Translations under genes and position numbers: made by a program
The notes under the pieces: model-generated
Told to the model about the DNA's origin: nothing
Database searches by the model: none
Seen by the model: the letters and a program-made list of their open reading frames with translations, nothing else
Part shown: positions 1-7,361 of the stretch, piece by piece
How positions within the stretch are numbered: position 1 is the stretch's first letter
How the letters are laid out: every line of letters begins with the position of its first letter
Assembly (NCBI GenBank): GCA_034006575.1
Contig: JAVESN010000019.1
Location: 1-22,604 of the forward strand
From: Methanimicrococcus sp034006575
GTDB lineage: Archaea > Halobacteriota > Methanosarcinia > Methanosarcinales > Methanosarcinaceae
Length of the DNA stretch: 22,604 nt
Reading direction: 5' to 3'

Positions 1-320
1 TCTTTTGTCATCAAAACGTCATACGGAGAATCCCGCGGAAGAACGGCTGCCGTAATCAATTCCGGCGGTCGGATCGTCGGAAGATCCTTCATGGAGTGAA
101 CGGCAATTTCAATCCCGTTTGCAACCATCGCGTCATCCAATTCGCGAACGAAAGCGCCGACACCGGTTGAAACTTGGTACAACGGCCGATCTGTAAAACG
201 GTCGCCGTCCGTTTTTATGATTTGTTCTCCCGTCTCAACGCCCTTTTCTTTTAAAAGAGCGGCGACTTTTCTGGTCTGAACCAACGCAAGCCGACTTCCT
301 CTTGTTCCGATAATCATCAT
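1..320 (-). CDS. hemC: Hydroxymethylbilane synthase (porphobilinogen deaminase), C-terminal part missing
   Basis: Partial gene: about 106 N-terminal residues are present and the rest lies left of the window. The enzyme joins four porphobilinogens into hydroxymethylbilane in the cytoplasm. The protein opens MMIIGTRGSRLALVQT, the family's N-terminal signature, and contains the KTDGDRFTDRPL and HSMKDLP blocks that line the active site. The dipyrromethane-binding cysteine lies beyond the edge. The start is either of two adjacent ATGs (318-320 or 315-317); a GGG-containing ribosome site sits about 8 nt upstream of the first. Only 19 nt separate it from the hemL stop, so hemB-hemL-hemC is probably one transcript. 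Confidence 0.95.
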   Translation of the reverse strand, partial: MMIIGTRGSRLALVQTRKVAALLKEKGVETGEQIIKTDGDRFTDRPLYQVSTGVGAFVRELDDAMVANGIEIAVHSMKDLPTIRPPELITAAVLPRDSPYDVLMTK

Positions 321-339
321 TTTTATTTCCCGTTACATT

Positions 340-1605
340 TTAAATCATATTTTTCTCAACCGCTTCAACCGTTTTATTGAAATCTTCATCGGTATGGGCA
401 AGCGATATGAAGTTTGTTTCAAACTGAGACGGCGGTAAAAAAACGCCCGATCTCAGCATTTTGTGGAAGAATTCCATGTATTTTGCAGAATCGCATTTCA
501 AAACATCTTGATAATTCAAAGGTTTACCGCCAAAGAAAATGACAAACAAAGACGCAATGCCGCCGACATAATAATCCGGTTTTTTATCCGCGACAACGTC
601 GGAAAGCATTTTTCGAAAAGCATCTCCGCGTTTGTTCAAAGTTTCATGAACATTGTTTTCTTTTAAATAATCCAAAACCGCGATTCCGGCAGACATAGAA
701 CACGGACTGCCGCTGAAAGTTCCGGCTTGATAAACCGGGCCGTTTGGGGAAATCATTTCCATAATATCTTTTCGGCCTCCGAAAATACCGATCGGCATGC
801 CGCCGCCGGCAATTTTACCGAGCGTCGTTAAATCCGGCTTCACGCCGAAATATTCCTGAGCGCCGCCGGGCGCGAGTCTGAATCCGGTAATCACTTCATC
901 AAAAATCAATAAAACATCATTTTCCGCCGTGACCGCGCGCAGCTCTTTTAAATAATCTCCTTCCGGCAAAATCGGTCCGACATTGCCGAGCATCGGCTCA
1001 ATAATGACAGCCGCCATATCCTTTTGATTCTTTTCAATGACTTCTGTCATCTGCTCAATATCATTGTAAGCGACTTGAAGCGTATGCTCCGTCACGCTTG
1101 CCGGAATTCCCGGTGAATTCGGCTCGCCATGCGTTGTTGCGCCGGAGCCGGCTTTGACCAAAACCGCGTCGTGCGCACCGTGAAAACCGCCTTCAATTTT
1201 TATGATTTTGTTTTTCTTCGTAAAACCGCGCGCCAATCGAATCGCGCTCATCGTCGCTTCCGATCCGGAAGATACAAAACGCATCATTTCAACCGACGGA
1301 TATAAATTTGTAATCCGGTTCGCCATTTCAACTTCAAGAGAACTCGGCGTTCCGTAAAGCCAGCCTTTTTCAAACTGTTTTTCAATCGCCTGACGAACAA
1401 CAGCCGGCCGATGCCCTAAAATCATCGGCCCGTAAGCCATGCAATAATCAATAAATTCATTTCCGTCTTCATCGTAAATTTTAGAACCGTTGGCGGACGC
1501 GGTGTAAAATGGAAACGGTTTAATCGCGCGAACGGGACTGCTGACGCCGCCCGGAATTATTTTTTTGGCTTCATTGTATAATTTTTCGGATTTTTCAAAA
1601 TTCAT
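340..1605 (-). CDS. hemL: Glutamate-1-semialdehyde 2,1-aminomutase
   Basis: PLP enzyme converting glutamate-1-semialdehyde to 5-aminolevulinate, the step after HemA. From the chosen start it has 421 residues, normal for the family. Visible signatures: GSEATMSAIRLARGFT, the PLP-phosphate region GGFHGAHD, FDEVITGFR near 235-243, and the PLP-binding lysine K264 in TLGKIAGGGMP. The reading frame extends 31 codons further upstream to 1698, but that stretch is low-complexity (Lys/Asn/Glu-rich), would overlap the end of hemB, and lacks family similarity. The ATG at 1603-1605 has a strong GGAGG site just upstream and begins MNFEKSEKLYNEAKKIIPGG, the normal HemL N-terminus. Confidence 0.96.
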   Translation of the reverse strand: MNFEKSEKLYNEAKKIIPGGVSSPVRAIKPFPFYTASANGSKIYDEDGNEFIDYCMAYGPMILGHRPAVVRQAIEKQFEKGWLYGTPSSLEVEMANRITNLYPSVEMMRFVSSGSEATMSAIRLARGFTKKNKIIKIEGGFHGAHDAVLVKAGSGATTHGEPNSPGIPASVTEHTLQVAYNDIEQMTEVIEKNQKDMAAVIIEPMLGNVGPILPEGDYLKELRAVTAENDVLLIFDEVITGFRLAPGGAQEYFGVKPDLTTLGKIAGGGMPIGIFGGRKDIMEMISPNGPVYQAGTFSGSPCSMSAGIAVLDYLKENNVHETLNKRGDAFRKMLSDVVADKKPDYYVGGIASLFVIFFGGKPLNYQDVLKCDSAKYMEFFHKMLRSGVFLPPSQFETNFISLAHTDEDFNKTVEAVEKNMI

Positions 1606-1672
1606 TTTCTTCCCTCCTCCGATTTCGCGTTTTTTATCTTTATTTTCAATTTGATTTTTTTGTTTGAACTTT

Positions 1673-2668
1673 TCATTTGGATTTGTTCTGACGCGCATTC
1701 AAAATCTTGGCCAATTCTTTGGCGTAGTACGTGATAATCATATCGGCGCCTGCTCTTTTCATGGAAAGGCACGCCTCGTAAAAACTTTTTTTCTCGTCCA
1801 GCCACCCTTTTTCGGCGGCGGCTTTAATCATGGCGTATTCCCCGCTGACTTGATAAATCGCAAGCGGCATTTTAAATTCCTGCTTGATTCGATAAACGAT
1901 ATCTAAATACGGCATTCCCGGTTTGACCATTAAAATATCGGCGCCTTCCAAAACGTCCAACTCGGTTTCCAAAATCGCTTCATCTCCGTTGGCCGGGTCC
2001 ATTTGGTACTCCGAGCGGTCGCCGAAACAAAATCCGGAGTCCGCTGCATCTCGAAACGGACCGTAAAAAACGGACGCGTATTTGGACGAATAAGACATAA
2101 TCGGCGTGTTTACAAACCCGTTCTCATCCAAAGCCGTTCGAATCGCTTCAATCATGCCGTCCATCATTCCGGAGGGCGCAACGATATCCGCGCCGGCTTT
2201 CGCGTGGCTGACGGCAATTTTTCCGAGAATCGGAAGCGTCAAATCATTGACGACATCATGCGTTTTTTCATCCACGATGCCGCAATGTCCGTGGTCGGTG
2301 TATTCGCACATGCACAAATCCGTAATCACAATCAAATCCTTTCCGAATTCGGCCTTGATTGCGCGAACCGCTTCTTGAACGACATCCTTCTCCCCGTAAG
2401 AAGACGAGCCCTCGGAATCTTTCTTTTTTGGAATCCCAAAAATCAATACGGCCGGAATCCCGAGGTCGTACGCCTCGCGCGCCGCGTCAACGGCTTGTGA
2501 GAGCGGCCAGCGAAACACGCCCGGCATGGAGGAGACCTCCGTTTTTTGTTCCGCCGTCTCATCCACGAAAAAAGGATAAATCAGATCACTCACATGAAGC
2601 GTGTTTTCTCTGACCATCTCTTTTAATTTTCCATATCTTAAGCGTCTCATTCGGATCTGCGGAAACAT
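1673..2668 (-). CDS. hemB: Delta-aminolevulinic acid dehydratase (porphobilinogen synthase)
   Basis: Condenses two 5-aminolevulinates to porphobilinogen. The two Schiff-base lysines are visible in SYSSKYASVFYGPFRDA (K196) and DILMVKPGMPYLD (K249). The CMCEYTDHGHCG segment (Cys119, 121, 129) is the zinc-binding form of the active site, so this is a zinc-dependent type. Two in-frame ATGs exist at 2674 and 2668. The AGGAG site at 2676-2680 ends 7 nt from the second and only 1 nt from the first, so 2668 (331 residues, MFPQIRMRRLRY) is preferred. It is followed after 67 nt by hemL, and preceded by more than 1.1 kb without an evident gene. Confidence 0.96.
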   Translation of the reverse strand: MFPQIRMRRLRYGKLKEMVRENTLHVSDLIYPFFVDETAEQKTEVSSMPGVFRWPLSQAVDAAREAYDLGIPAVLIFGIPKKKDSEGSSSYGEKDVVQEAVRAIKAEFGKDLIVITDLCMCEYTDHGHCGIVDEKTHDVVNDLTLPILGKIAVSHAKAGADIVAPSGMMDGMIEAIRTALDENGFVNTPIMSYSSKYASVFYGPFRDAADSGFCFGDRSEYQMDPANGDEAILETELDVLEGADILMVKPGMPYLDIVYRIKQEFKMPLAIYQVSGEYAMIKAAAEKGWLDEKKSFYEACLSMKRAGADMIITYYAKELAKILNARQNKSK

Positions 2669-2720
2669 TTTCATTCTCCTAAAAATTTCATTCGATAATG
2701 CAGATAAAATAAGAGAATCG

Positions 2721-2732
2721 ACTATAAAATAG
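2721..2732 (-). promoter_or_regulatory. Possible TATA element for hemB
   Basis: An A/T-only core (CTATTTTATAGT on the minus strand) lies about 58 nt upstream of the hemB start. That would give a leader of roughly 30 nt containing the AGGAG site. Assigned by position and composition only. Confidence 0.35.
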
Positions 2733-2957
2733 CTTTCGCATCGGCTGAGGAATCATCAAAAAGCGGCGCGTTTTTTTTGGCCGTTCGCCAAAGAAAGCGA
2801 GCGTAAACAACGAAATCAAAATTTGAACCGACGGTTAAAACGGTCGCCGGATTCTTAATTTTAATAAAAACACTTTTATCGGCCATTTGCCGGTAAGAAT
2901 TATTAAAAAATGCGCAACCGTAAACTCAAAAGAGAACCGCAATCGCAAATTTAAAAC

Positions 2958-3536
2958 GCAGGCGCTGCTGCCAACTTTGAATGCGGGCGCTGCTGTCAAC
3001 TTTAAATGCGAGTGCTGTTGCCAACTTTAAATGCGGGTGCTGTTGCCAATTTTAAATACGGGCGCTGTTGCCAACTTTAAATACGGGCGCTGCTGCCAAC
3101 TTTAAATGCATGCGCTGTTGCCAACTTTGAATGCAGGTGTTGTTGCCAACTTTGAATGCAGGTGTTGTTGCCAACTTTGAATGCGGGCGCTGTTACCAAC
3201 TTTAAATGCGGGCGCTGTTACCAACTTTAAATGCGGGCGCTGCTGCCAACTTAAAAAACAGGTGTTGCTGCAAATTTAATATGTGTGCGCTGCTGCCAAC
3301 TTAAAATGCATGCGCTGCTGCAAATTTAATATGTGGGCGCTGTTGCCAACTTAAAATGCAGGTGTTGTTGCAAATTTATGCGGGCGCTGTTGCCAACTTA
3401 AAATACAGACGCTGCTGCAAATTTAATATGTGGGAGCTGTTGCCAACTTAAAATGCAGGCAATGCAGGCGCTGTTGTAAATTTAAAGTGCAGGCGTTGCA
3501 ACCAACTTAAAATGCAAGTGCTATTGCAAATTTAGT
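2958..3536. repeat. 25-bp tandem repeat array, about 23 units
   Basis: Direct head-to-tail units of 25 bp with core GCTGTTGCCAACTTTAAAT. Units 1-16 keep exact 25-bp phasing from 2958 to 3357; unit 17 is shortened by 3 nt and a 9-nt insertion precedes the unit at 3464. The left half is fairly uniform. From about 3258 two variants alternate, one with CCAACTTAAAAT and one with CAAATTTAATAT, making a 50-bp higher-order repeat. There is no unique spacer, so it is not a CRISPR array. The 25-bp period is not a multiple of three, which argues against protein coding. Confidence 0.93.
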
Positions 3537-3762
3537 CTAAAATTGAAAGCTCTATTCTATGTAAACTCAATATGTAAACCGCCATTTTGTGTAAATTCAT
3601 GTAAATTCAATACGAAGCCTTAATTCCGGCAAAAAAGAATTCGCGCCGCCGATAAAAACGCCACGCTGCGGATAAAAAGCACTCCGCCGCCGACAAAAAA
3701 ACGCCGCGCTTAAAATGAGAAAAGATTCTGTTTTTTAAAATTCGATCCGTCAAATAAGCCCG

Positions 3763-3790
3763 CAATAAAAGAGAAATCACCCGAAAGGTG
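3763..3790 (-). terminator. Possible terminator after the 132-residue ORF
   Basis: On the minus strand a small hairpin, CACC-TTTCG-GGTG (3778-3790), is followed by the T-rich tract ATTTCTCTTTTATT. It lies about 40 nt past the stop codon. Another small dyad (AGTGA...TCACT, 3814-3828) lies directly after the stop but has no T tract. Archaeal termination mainly needs the T tract, so the role of the hairpin is uncertain. Confidence 0.35.
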
Positions 3791-3828
3791 TGTGTTTTTG
3801 TAAACGTTTTTTAGAGTGAATGAATCAC

Positions 3829-4227
3829 TCACTTGTCATCCAACGCAAAATAGTTGAACAACCCTTTTATTTTTCCTTTTTTAATCAACTCTTCCAATTC
3901 CGACCACCCGGAGATGACTTTGACGGGGAGTTTGTCGCATTCTTCCGGGTCTATTTCCGGTTGAAGCCAAAAATCGCGATGAATGTTTAAAATTTCACAA
4001 ATGTCGTTGGATTCTTCCGTAAAAATCTTGGAATAATCCTCCAGCTCGTCCAACGCTTTTGCCAAACTCTTCTCTTCGATTTCCAAATTATTCTGATACA
4101 TCTTTATTTCATAAATCGGATCATCGTCCCGAACGGAAATGATGCTGATTCCGTAATCTTCTTCTTCATTTAATGAAACAATTACTAAATCCATCGGTTC
4201 CCCAAGAACATCTTTCATTTTTTCCAT
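3829..4227 (-). CDS. Uncharacterised acidic protein, 132 residues
   Basis: I do not recognise this protein. It is strongly acidic, with many Glu/Asp, has no signal peptide or membrane segment, and no cysteine pairs suggesting metal binding. The N-terminal half (MDLVIVSLNEEEDYGISIISVRDD, written here as separate beta-type stretches MDLVIVSL, YGISIISV and IYEIKMY) looks beta-rich. A helical, charged middle follows (LEIEEKSLAKALDELEDYSK), then WLQPEIDP and a C-terminal WSELEELIKKGKIKGLFNYF segment. Codon use resembles the neighbours. The start at 4227 has AGAGG about 8 nt upstream. It sits between hemA and the repeat region in the heme cluster, on the same strand, with its own likely TATA element, so cotranscription with hemA is not required. 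Confidence 0.75.
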   Translation of the reverse strand: MEKMKDVLGEPMDLVIVSLNEEEDYGISIISVRDDDPIYEIKMYQNNLEIEEKSLAKALDELEDYSKIFTEESNDICEILNIHRDFWLQPEIDPEECDKLPVKVISGWSELEELIKKGKIKGLFNYFALDDK

Positions 4228-4290
4228 ATTTTACGCCTCTGAATTCACATCGGTTATTTTTTGGTTTTTATTTTTTTTATTTTTCTCGGA

Positions 4291-4300
4291 TTTATAAAAC
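4291..4300 (-). promoter_or_regulatory. Possible TATA element for the 132-residue ORF
   Basis: GTTTTATAAA on the minus strand, about 67 nt upstream of the start at 4227. Beyond it, between 4301 and 4367, the minus strand has T-rich runs that could end the hemA transcript. Confidence 0.35.
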
Positions 4301-4367
4301 TTTAACATTTAGTATTTATTATTTTCTCAAAAAAGATGCAAAAATTACAGTTTTTAATAAAACAACG

Positions 4368-5627
4368 TCAATTTTCTTCCAAATTCCGCTGAATATTAAA
4401 AACACGCGCAACCGCTTCCAACAATTCATCGTCATCCGATTCCGCGGCGTTTCGAAGAATCTTTGTCGGCTCCGCTAAAATTTGATTCGCAATCGTGTGC
4501 GTTAAATTTTCCAAAATAGTTTCTTCAAAGTCGCCGATGGTGTGCTTTACTCTGAATTTATTGACGGCTTTTTGTTTTTCTTCTTCGCGAATATCGTAAA
4601 CGTTTCTGTATAACGCCGCAATAATGTCATCCGCCTTTTGTCGTTTGTATTGTTTTTTTAATAAATCAATCTCTTCTTCAATAATTTGAATCACCTTTTT
4701 CGCTTCCGAATTGCGCATTTTAAGCGTTTTTTCACTGATGACGCGCAAATTATCAATATTGCAAAGCGTCACGCCGTCTAAATCATTGACGGTTTCTTCT
4801 ATGTCGCGCGGATTGGCGATGTCGACCATAAAAAGCGGTTTTCCGTTTCTTTCCAAAAGCGCCTTTTCAACCGTTTTTTGAGTGATAACATAATGAGGCG
4901 CGCCGGTCGCGCTGATGACAACGTCGGCGTTTTTTAAATAATTTGAAAAATCGTCAAAATGAATCGCTTCGCCGCCGAGCTCATAAGCCAGCTCTTTCGC
5001 TTTTTTATACGTTCGATTGGAGATGTAAATCCCTTCCAAATTTTTATCCGCAAGCGCGCGCGCAACCAATATTCCGATCTCCCCGACGCCGACAACCATA
5101 ATCGATTTTCCGTCCAACCCGCCCAGGCAATCCTCCGCCAACTCCACCGCCGCCGATCCGATGGAAACCGATCCTTCATTGATTCTCGTTTCCGTTCGCG
5201 CGCGTTTGCCGACTTGAATCGCTTTGGTAAACGCCGTGTCTAAAATGCGGCCGATCGTTTTCTTTTTGACCGCCAAATTATAAGCGTCGCGAATCTGGCC
5301 TAAAATCTGGTCTTCCCCCACAATCATGGATTCCAAACCGCACGACAAACGCAAAAGATGATTCAAAGATTCCTCATGATTGTAAAAATCGACAATTCGA
5401 GTTTCAACGCCAACCGCCTTTGAAAAATTAAATAAAAGACTGCTCCCTTTCTCGGAAACAACATAAACTTCCGCGCGATTGCACGTTTTTAATATCACGC
5501 ATTCATAAACATGCTCGTTTGCGTACAGTTTCTCGAGCATTTCTTCCGCGGTTAAAGGCCAGGCGCATTCCATTTCTGCAACCGTCGCTTTTTTGTGAGA
5601 AATGACCATGCTTGAAATTTCGTTCAT
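4368..5627 (-). CDS. hemA: Glutamyl-tRNA reductase
   Basis: First committed enzyme of tetrapyrrole synthesis by the C5 route: NADPH reduces glutamyl-tRNA(Glu) to glutamate-1-semialdehyde, which HemL takes over. Counting from the ATG at 5627 (419 residues), the catalytic cysteine is C49 in LKTCNRAEVY. The GLESMIVGEDQILGQIRDAY block, the Rossmann motif VVGVGEIG and the dimerisation helix near the C-terminus (LLKKQYKRQKADDIIAALY) all follow in the normal order. An in-frame TTG three codons upstream is possible, but AGGTT lies 7 nt from the ATG. The gene is separated from hemL and hemB by the 132-residue ORF and the 25-bp array. Confidence 0.96.
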   Translation of the reverse strand: MNEISSMVISHKKATVAEMECAWPLTAEEMLEKLYANEHVYECVILKTCNRAEVYVVSEKGSSLLFNFSKAVGVETRIVDFYNHEESLNHLLRLSCGLESMIVGEDQILGQIRDAYNLAVKKKTIGRILDTAFTKAIQVGKRARTETRINEGSVSIGSAAVELAEDCLGGLDGKSIMVVGVGEIGILVARALADKNLEGIYISNRTYKKAKELAYELGGEAIHFDDFSNYLKNADVVISATGAPHYVITQKTVEKALLERNGKPLFMVDIANPRDIEETVNDLDGVTLCNIDNLRVISEKTLKMRNSEAKKVIQIIEEEIDLLKKQYKRQKADDIIAALYRNVYDIREEEKQKAVNKFRVKHTIGDFEETILENLTHTIANQILAEPTKILRNAAESDDDELLEAVARVFNIQRNLEEN

Positions 5628-5646
5628 AAAAAACAACCTGAAAAAT

Positions 5647-5706
5647 CGTATGAGTGTTTTGAGTCAAAAGTAATACTAATTAATGAAACTCTCATATGAA
5701 TGTTTT
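5647..5706. promoter_or_regulatory. Repeated 14-bp motif in the hemA upstream region
   Basis: CGTATGAGTGTTTT (5647-5660) and CATATGAATGTTTT (5693-5706) match at 12 of 14 positions as direct repeats. The first copy also pairs as an imperfect inverted repeat with GAAACTCTCATATG (5685-5698), 11 of 14. All lie within 80 bp upstream of the hemA start, where promoter or operator elements would be expected. No regulator is identified. Confidence 0.4.
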
Positions 5707-5717
5707 CCCATTACAGT

Positions 5718-5939
5718 TTATAATTGATTTATTTCAGACTCCAACAAACCGATAGCATCTATTATTTCCTGAAAAGACGAAACGTTTTTAAAAATCATAG
5801 TTTGAATATTTTCATAATCTTTTCCCAAAATATCTAAATTATAATCCGGAGGCAAAAATTTTACGGTTCCGATTCTTGCCTCATTGTATTTTTCAGAAGA
5901 ATGGGATTTAAGTTGCTCAACGATTTCTTTACAATTCAT
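5718..5939 (-). CDS. Small uncharacterised protein, 73 residues
   Basis: Not recognised with confidence. It begins MNCKEIVEQLKSHSSEKYNEA, a helical opening that loosely recalls the N-terminus of AlkD-type HEAT-repeat proteins, but the remainder (LPPDYNLDILGKDYENIQTM, then a C-terminal helix SSFQEIIDAIGLLESEINQL) does not extend the likeness. It has no transmembrane segment, and the one cysteine (C3) offers no metal motif. The start has AGGA about 12 nt upstream, longer than usual. It lies between sirC and hemA on the same strand, with AT-rich DNA on both sides and a 30-bp dyad over its probable promoter. It could be a real small gene or the remnant of a longer one. Confidence 0.6.
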   Translation of the reverse strand: MNCKEIVEQLKSHSSEKYNEARIGTVKFLPPDYNLDILGKDYENIQTMIFKNVSSFQEIIDAIGLLESEINQL

Positions 5940-5964
5940 TTTTCATTTCTATCCTATATGAGAT

Positions 5965-5994
5965 TGTACGAAAAAATATGTAACAATTCTTACA
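5965..5994. promoter_or_regulatory. 30-bp dyad, copy 1, upstream of the 73-residue ORF
   Basis: On the minus strand the arms are TGTAAGAATTG and TTTTTCGTACA around an 8-nt centre, matching as an inverted repeat at 8 of 11 positions. It lies 26-55 nt upstream of the start at 5939 and overlaps its only TATA-like sequence, where a repressor would act. A related copy lies at 6075-6104. Confidence 0.45.
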
Positions 5995-6074
5995 AGAGAT
6001 TTTTTAAAAAGTTTTTATTATATTAATATCAATCAAGTCCTTTTTTTAAAAAAATTATTATTTCTTTTAAATTT

Positions 6075-6104
6075 TGTACGAAAAAGTATACATTTTTTCT
6101 TACA
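6075..6104. promoter_or_regulatory. 30-bp dyad, copy 2, just after sirC
   Basis: Minus-strand arms TGTAAGAAAAA and TTTTTCGTACA pair at 10 of 11 positions around the 8-nt centre ATGTATAC. Including one flanking T, it matches copy 1 at 24 of 31 positions in direct orientation, 110 bp away. It begins 7 nt beyond the sirC stop codon, so it could be an operator or an RNA hairpin at the end of the sirC transcript. Confidence 0.45.
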
Positions 6105-6110
6105 TCTTAT

Positions 6111-6773
6111 TTAACAAAATGATAATGCCTTCTCTTTCGCTTTTTCATAATCGGACGACAACAAATCCCAAATCTCGGAATCGTTCATGATGTCCCATAA
6201 AATGTCCTGCCGTTTCTTTTGATCGGAAACAACTGTTTTTAAATGCTCCCGCATCTCATTTTGAAGCGCAATCATTTCTTCCAAATTCTCATCAATCACT
6301 TCTTCAATTTTCATGCGCGCGTATTTGGTGACCGCCGGGCTTTCGCCGCTTGAAGAAACGGCGATTTGGAGTCCGCCGCGCTCAATCCATGACGGAATAA
6401 TAATCTCATCCACGCTTTGCGTATCGTTGACCAAAACGCCGGCGGTCTTGGCCATGGACACGATTCGCCGATTCACTTCGGTATCCGATGTCGCGGCAAT
6501 CACTAAAAAAGCATCCGACATGATGTCAAAAATTTCGCCGTCGGTGAATTGCGACAAATCTTTCTCAATAAATAAAAATAACTCTTCCGATTCCATTCTT
6601 TTAAGCTCGGGCGTTAAACCGGAACTGACGACGGTGACAAGCGCTTTCTCATAAAAACGTTTTACTTTGCGCTCCCCGACGGAGCCGCCGCCGAAAACGA
6701 CAACGTTTTTATCCGTAAAATCAATCAGCAACGGCAAATAAGGATTTTCTGATTTTTGAATCGAACGTGTCAT
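6111..6773 (-). CDS. sirC: Precorrin-2 dehydrogenase (siroheme synthase N-domain type)
   Basis: NAD-dependent oxidation of precorrin-2 to sirohydrochlorin, with possible ferrochelatase activity as in the CysG N-terminal domain. The protein opens PYLPLLIDFTDKNVVVFGGG, with the dinucleotide loop GGGSVGERK at 28-36, then VIAATSDTEVN and LVNDTQSVDEIIIPS, and IAVSSSGESPAVTKYAR, all standard for this family. It has no methyltransferase domain, so uroporphyrinogen methylation must be done elsewhere. Two in-frame ATGs exist at 6779 and 6773; GGGG at 6781-6784 is 7 nt from the second, which gives 220 residues and is preferred. Siroheme made here is the substrate of the AhbA/AhbB pair encoded just upstream. 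Confidence 0.92.
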   Translation of the reverse strand: MTRSIQKSENPYLPLLIDFTDKNVVVFGGGSVGERKVKRFYEKALVTVVSSGLTPELKRMESEELFLFIEKDLSQFTDGEIFDIMSDAFLVIAATSDTEVNRRIVSMAKTAGVLVNDTQSVDEIIIPSWIERGGLQIAVSSSGESPAVTKYARMKIEEVIDENLEEMIALQNEMREHLKTVVSDQKKRQDILWDIMNDSEIWDLLSSDYEKAKEKALSFC

Positions 6774-6869
6774 TTTCATTCCCCGCGTTATTTTTTTTTA
6801 TTTTCACTTCTATTTTTTTTTTATTTTTCTCTTTTATTAAAACATGAGCCGACATTCCGTTTCTATTTT

Positions 6870-7361
6870 TCAGATTCGGACGCCTTTTTTCTTCAATTCG
6901 CGCTCGCTGAAGACAAGTTTATATTCCGAAATGCCGACCGCTTTTGAGATCTTTTCAGCGACCGCTTGGCATTCTTCTTGCGTTCGGCCGTGAATCATGG
7001 TGTACATATTGTACGGCCATTCTTTTGATCTCGGTCGTTGATAGCAATGGCTGACTTCATGAAATTCTGCCATTTTTTTTCCGATTTCTTCGATTTGATT
7101 TTCCGGAATATCCCAAACGCCCATGCCGTTTGCCGTAAATCCGAGCGCGATATGTCCGATGGACGCACCGAAACGGCGGATTTTTTTCTCTTCTTTTAAT
7201 TTTTTCAAACGCGAAACGACTTCGTCCTCGGAAATCCCAAGCGCCTTTGAAACTTCAAAAAACGGCGCGTGCGTGAATTCAATTCCGTCTTGAACCCAAC
7301 GAATAATCTTTTCATCCGTTTCATCGACATCGGCCAGCCAAACACCATTTTGCTCAGACAC
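6870..7361 (-). CDS. ahbB: Siroheme decarboxylase subunit, AhbB-like (Lrp/AsnC fold)
   Basis: One half of the heterodimeric siroheme decarboxylase, which removes two acetate carboxylates to give 12,18-didecarboxysiroheme. The 163-residue protein has an N-terminal winged helix (DEKIIRWVQDGIEF, FFEVSKALGISEDEVVSRLKKL), the family block IRRFGASIGHIALGF, and SHCYQRP with WPYNMYTMIHG, expected near the siroheme pocket. Its ATG overlaps the end of the partner gene by 8 nt, so the two are translationally coupled. The alpha/beta naming is from remembered sequence type and is provisional. The A-rich sense leader between this gene and sirC has no terminator, so read-through into sirC is likely. Confidence 0.88.
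   Translation of the reverse strand: MSEQNGVWLADVDETDEKIIRWVQDGIEFTHAPFFEVSKALGISEDEVVSRLKKLKEEKKIRRFGASIGHIALGFTANGMGVWDIPENQIEEIGKKMAEFHEVSHCYQRPRSKEWPYNMYTMIHGRTQEECQAVAEKISKAVGISEYKLVFSERELKKKGVRI

Larger units (their letters stand above)
2669..3828. other. 1.16-kb intergenic region between a 132-residue ORF and hemB
   Basis: No credible open reading frame was seen on either strand. It holds the likely hemB promoter at its left end, an AT-rich stretch with scattered short repeats (2740-2957), a 25-bp tandem array (2958-3536), and a stretch with related GTAAA-TTCA words (about 3556-3610). It also holds a run of degenerate units mixing CGCCGCCGA/CGCTGCGGA with AAAAA tracts (about 3640-3715). 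The right end holds a possible terminator. It is far longer than other gaps in the window. Confidence 0.6.

Noticed and set aside
2003..2500. 165-residue plus-strand frame opposite hemB
   Set aside because: Shadow of hemB, which shows both catalytic lysines and the zinc site in the minus frame.
2958..3536. CRISPR array
   Set aside because: The 25-bp units abut with no unique spacers and no cas gene is nearby.
2940..3540. Replication origin
   Set aside because: Repeats suggest it, but there is no orc1/cdc6 gene and no recognisable origin-recognition-box dyad in the units.
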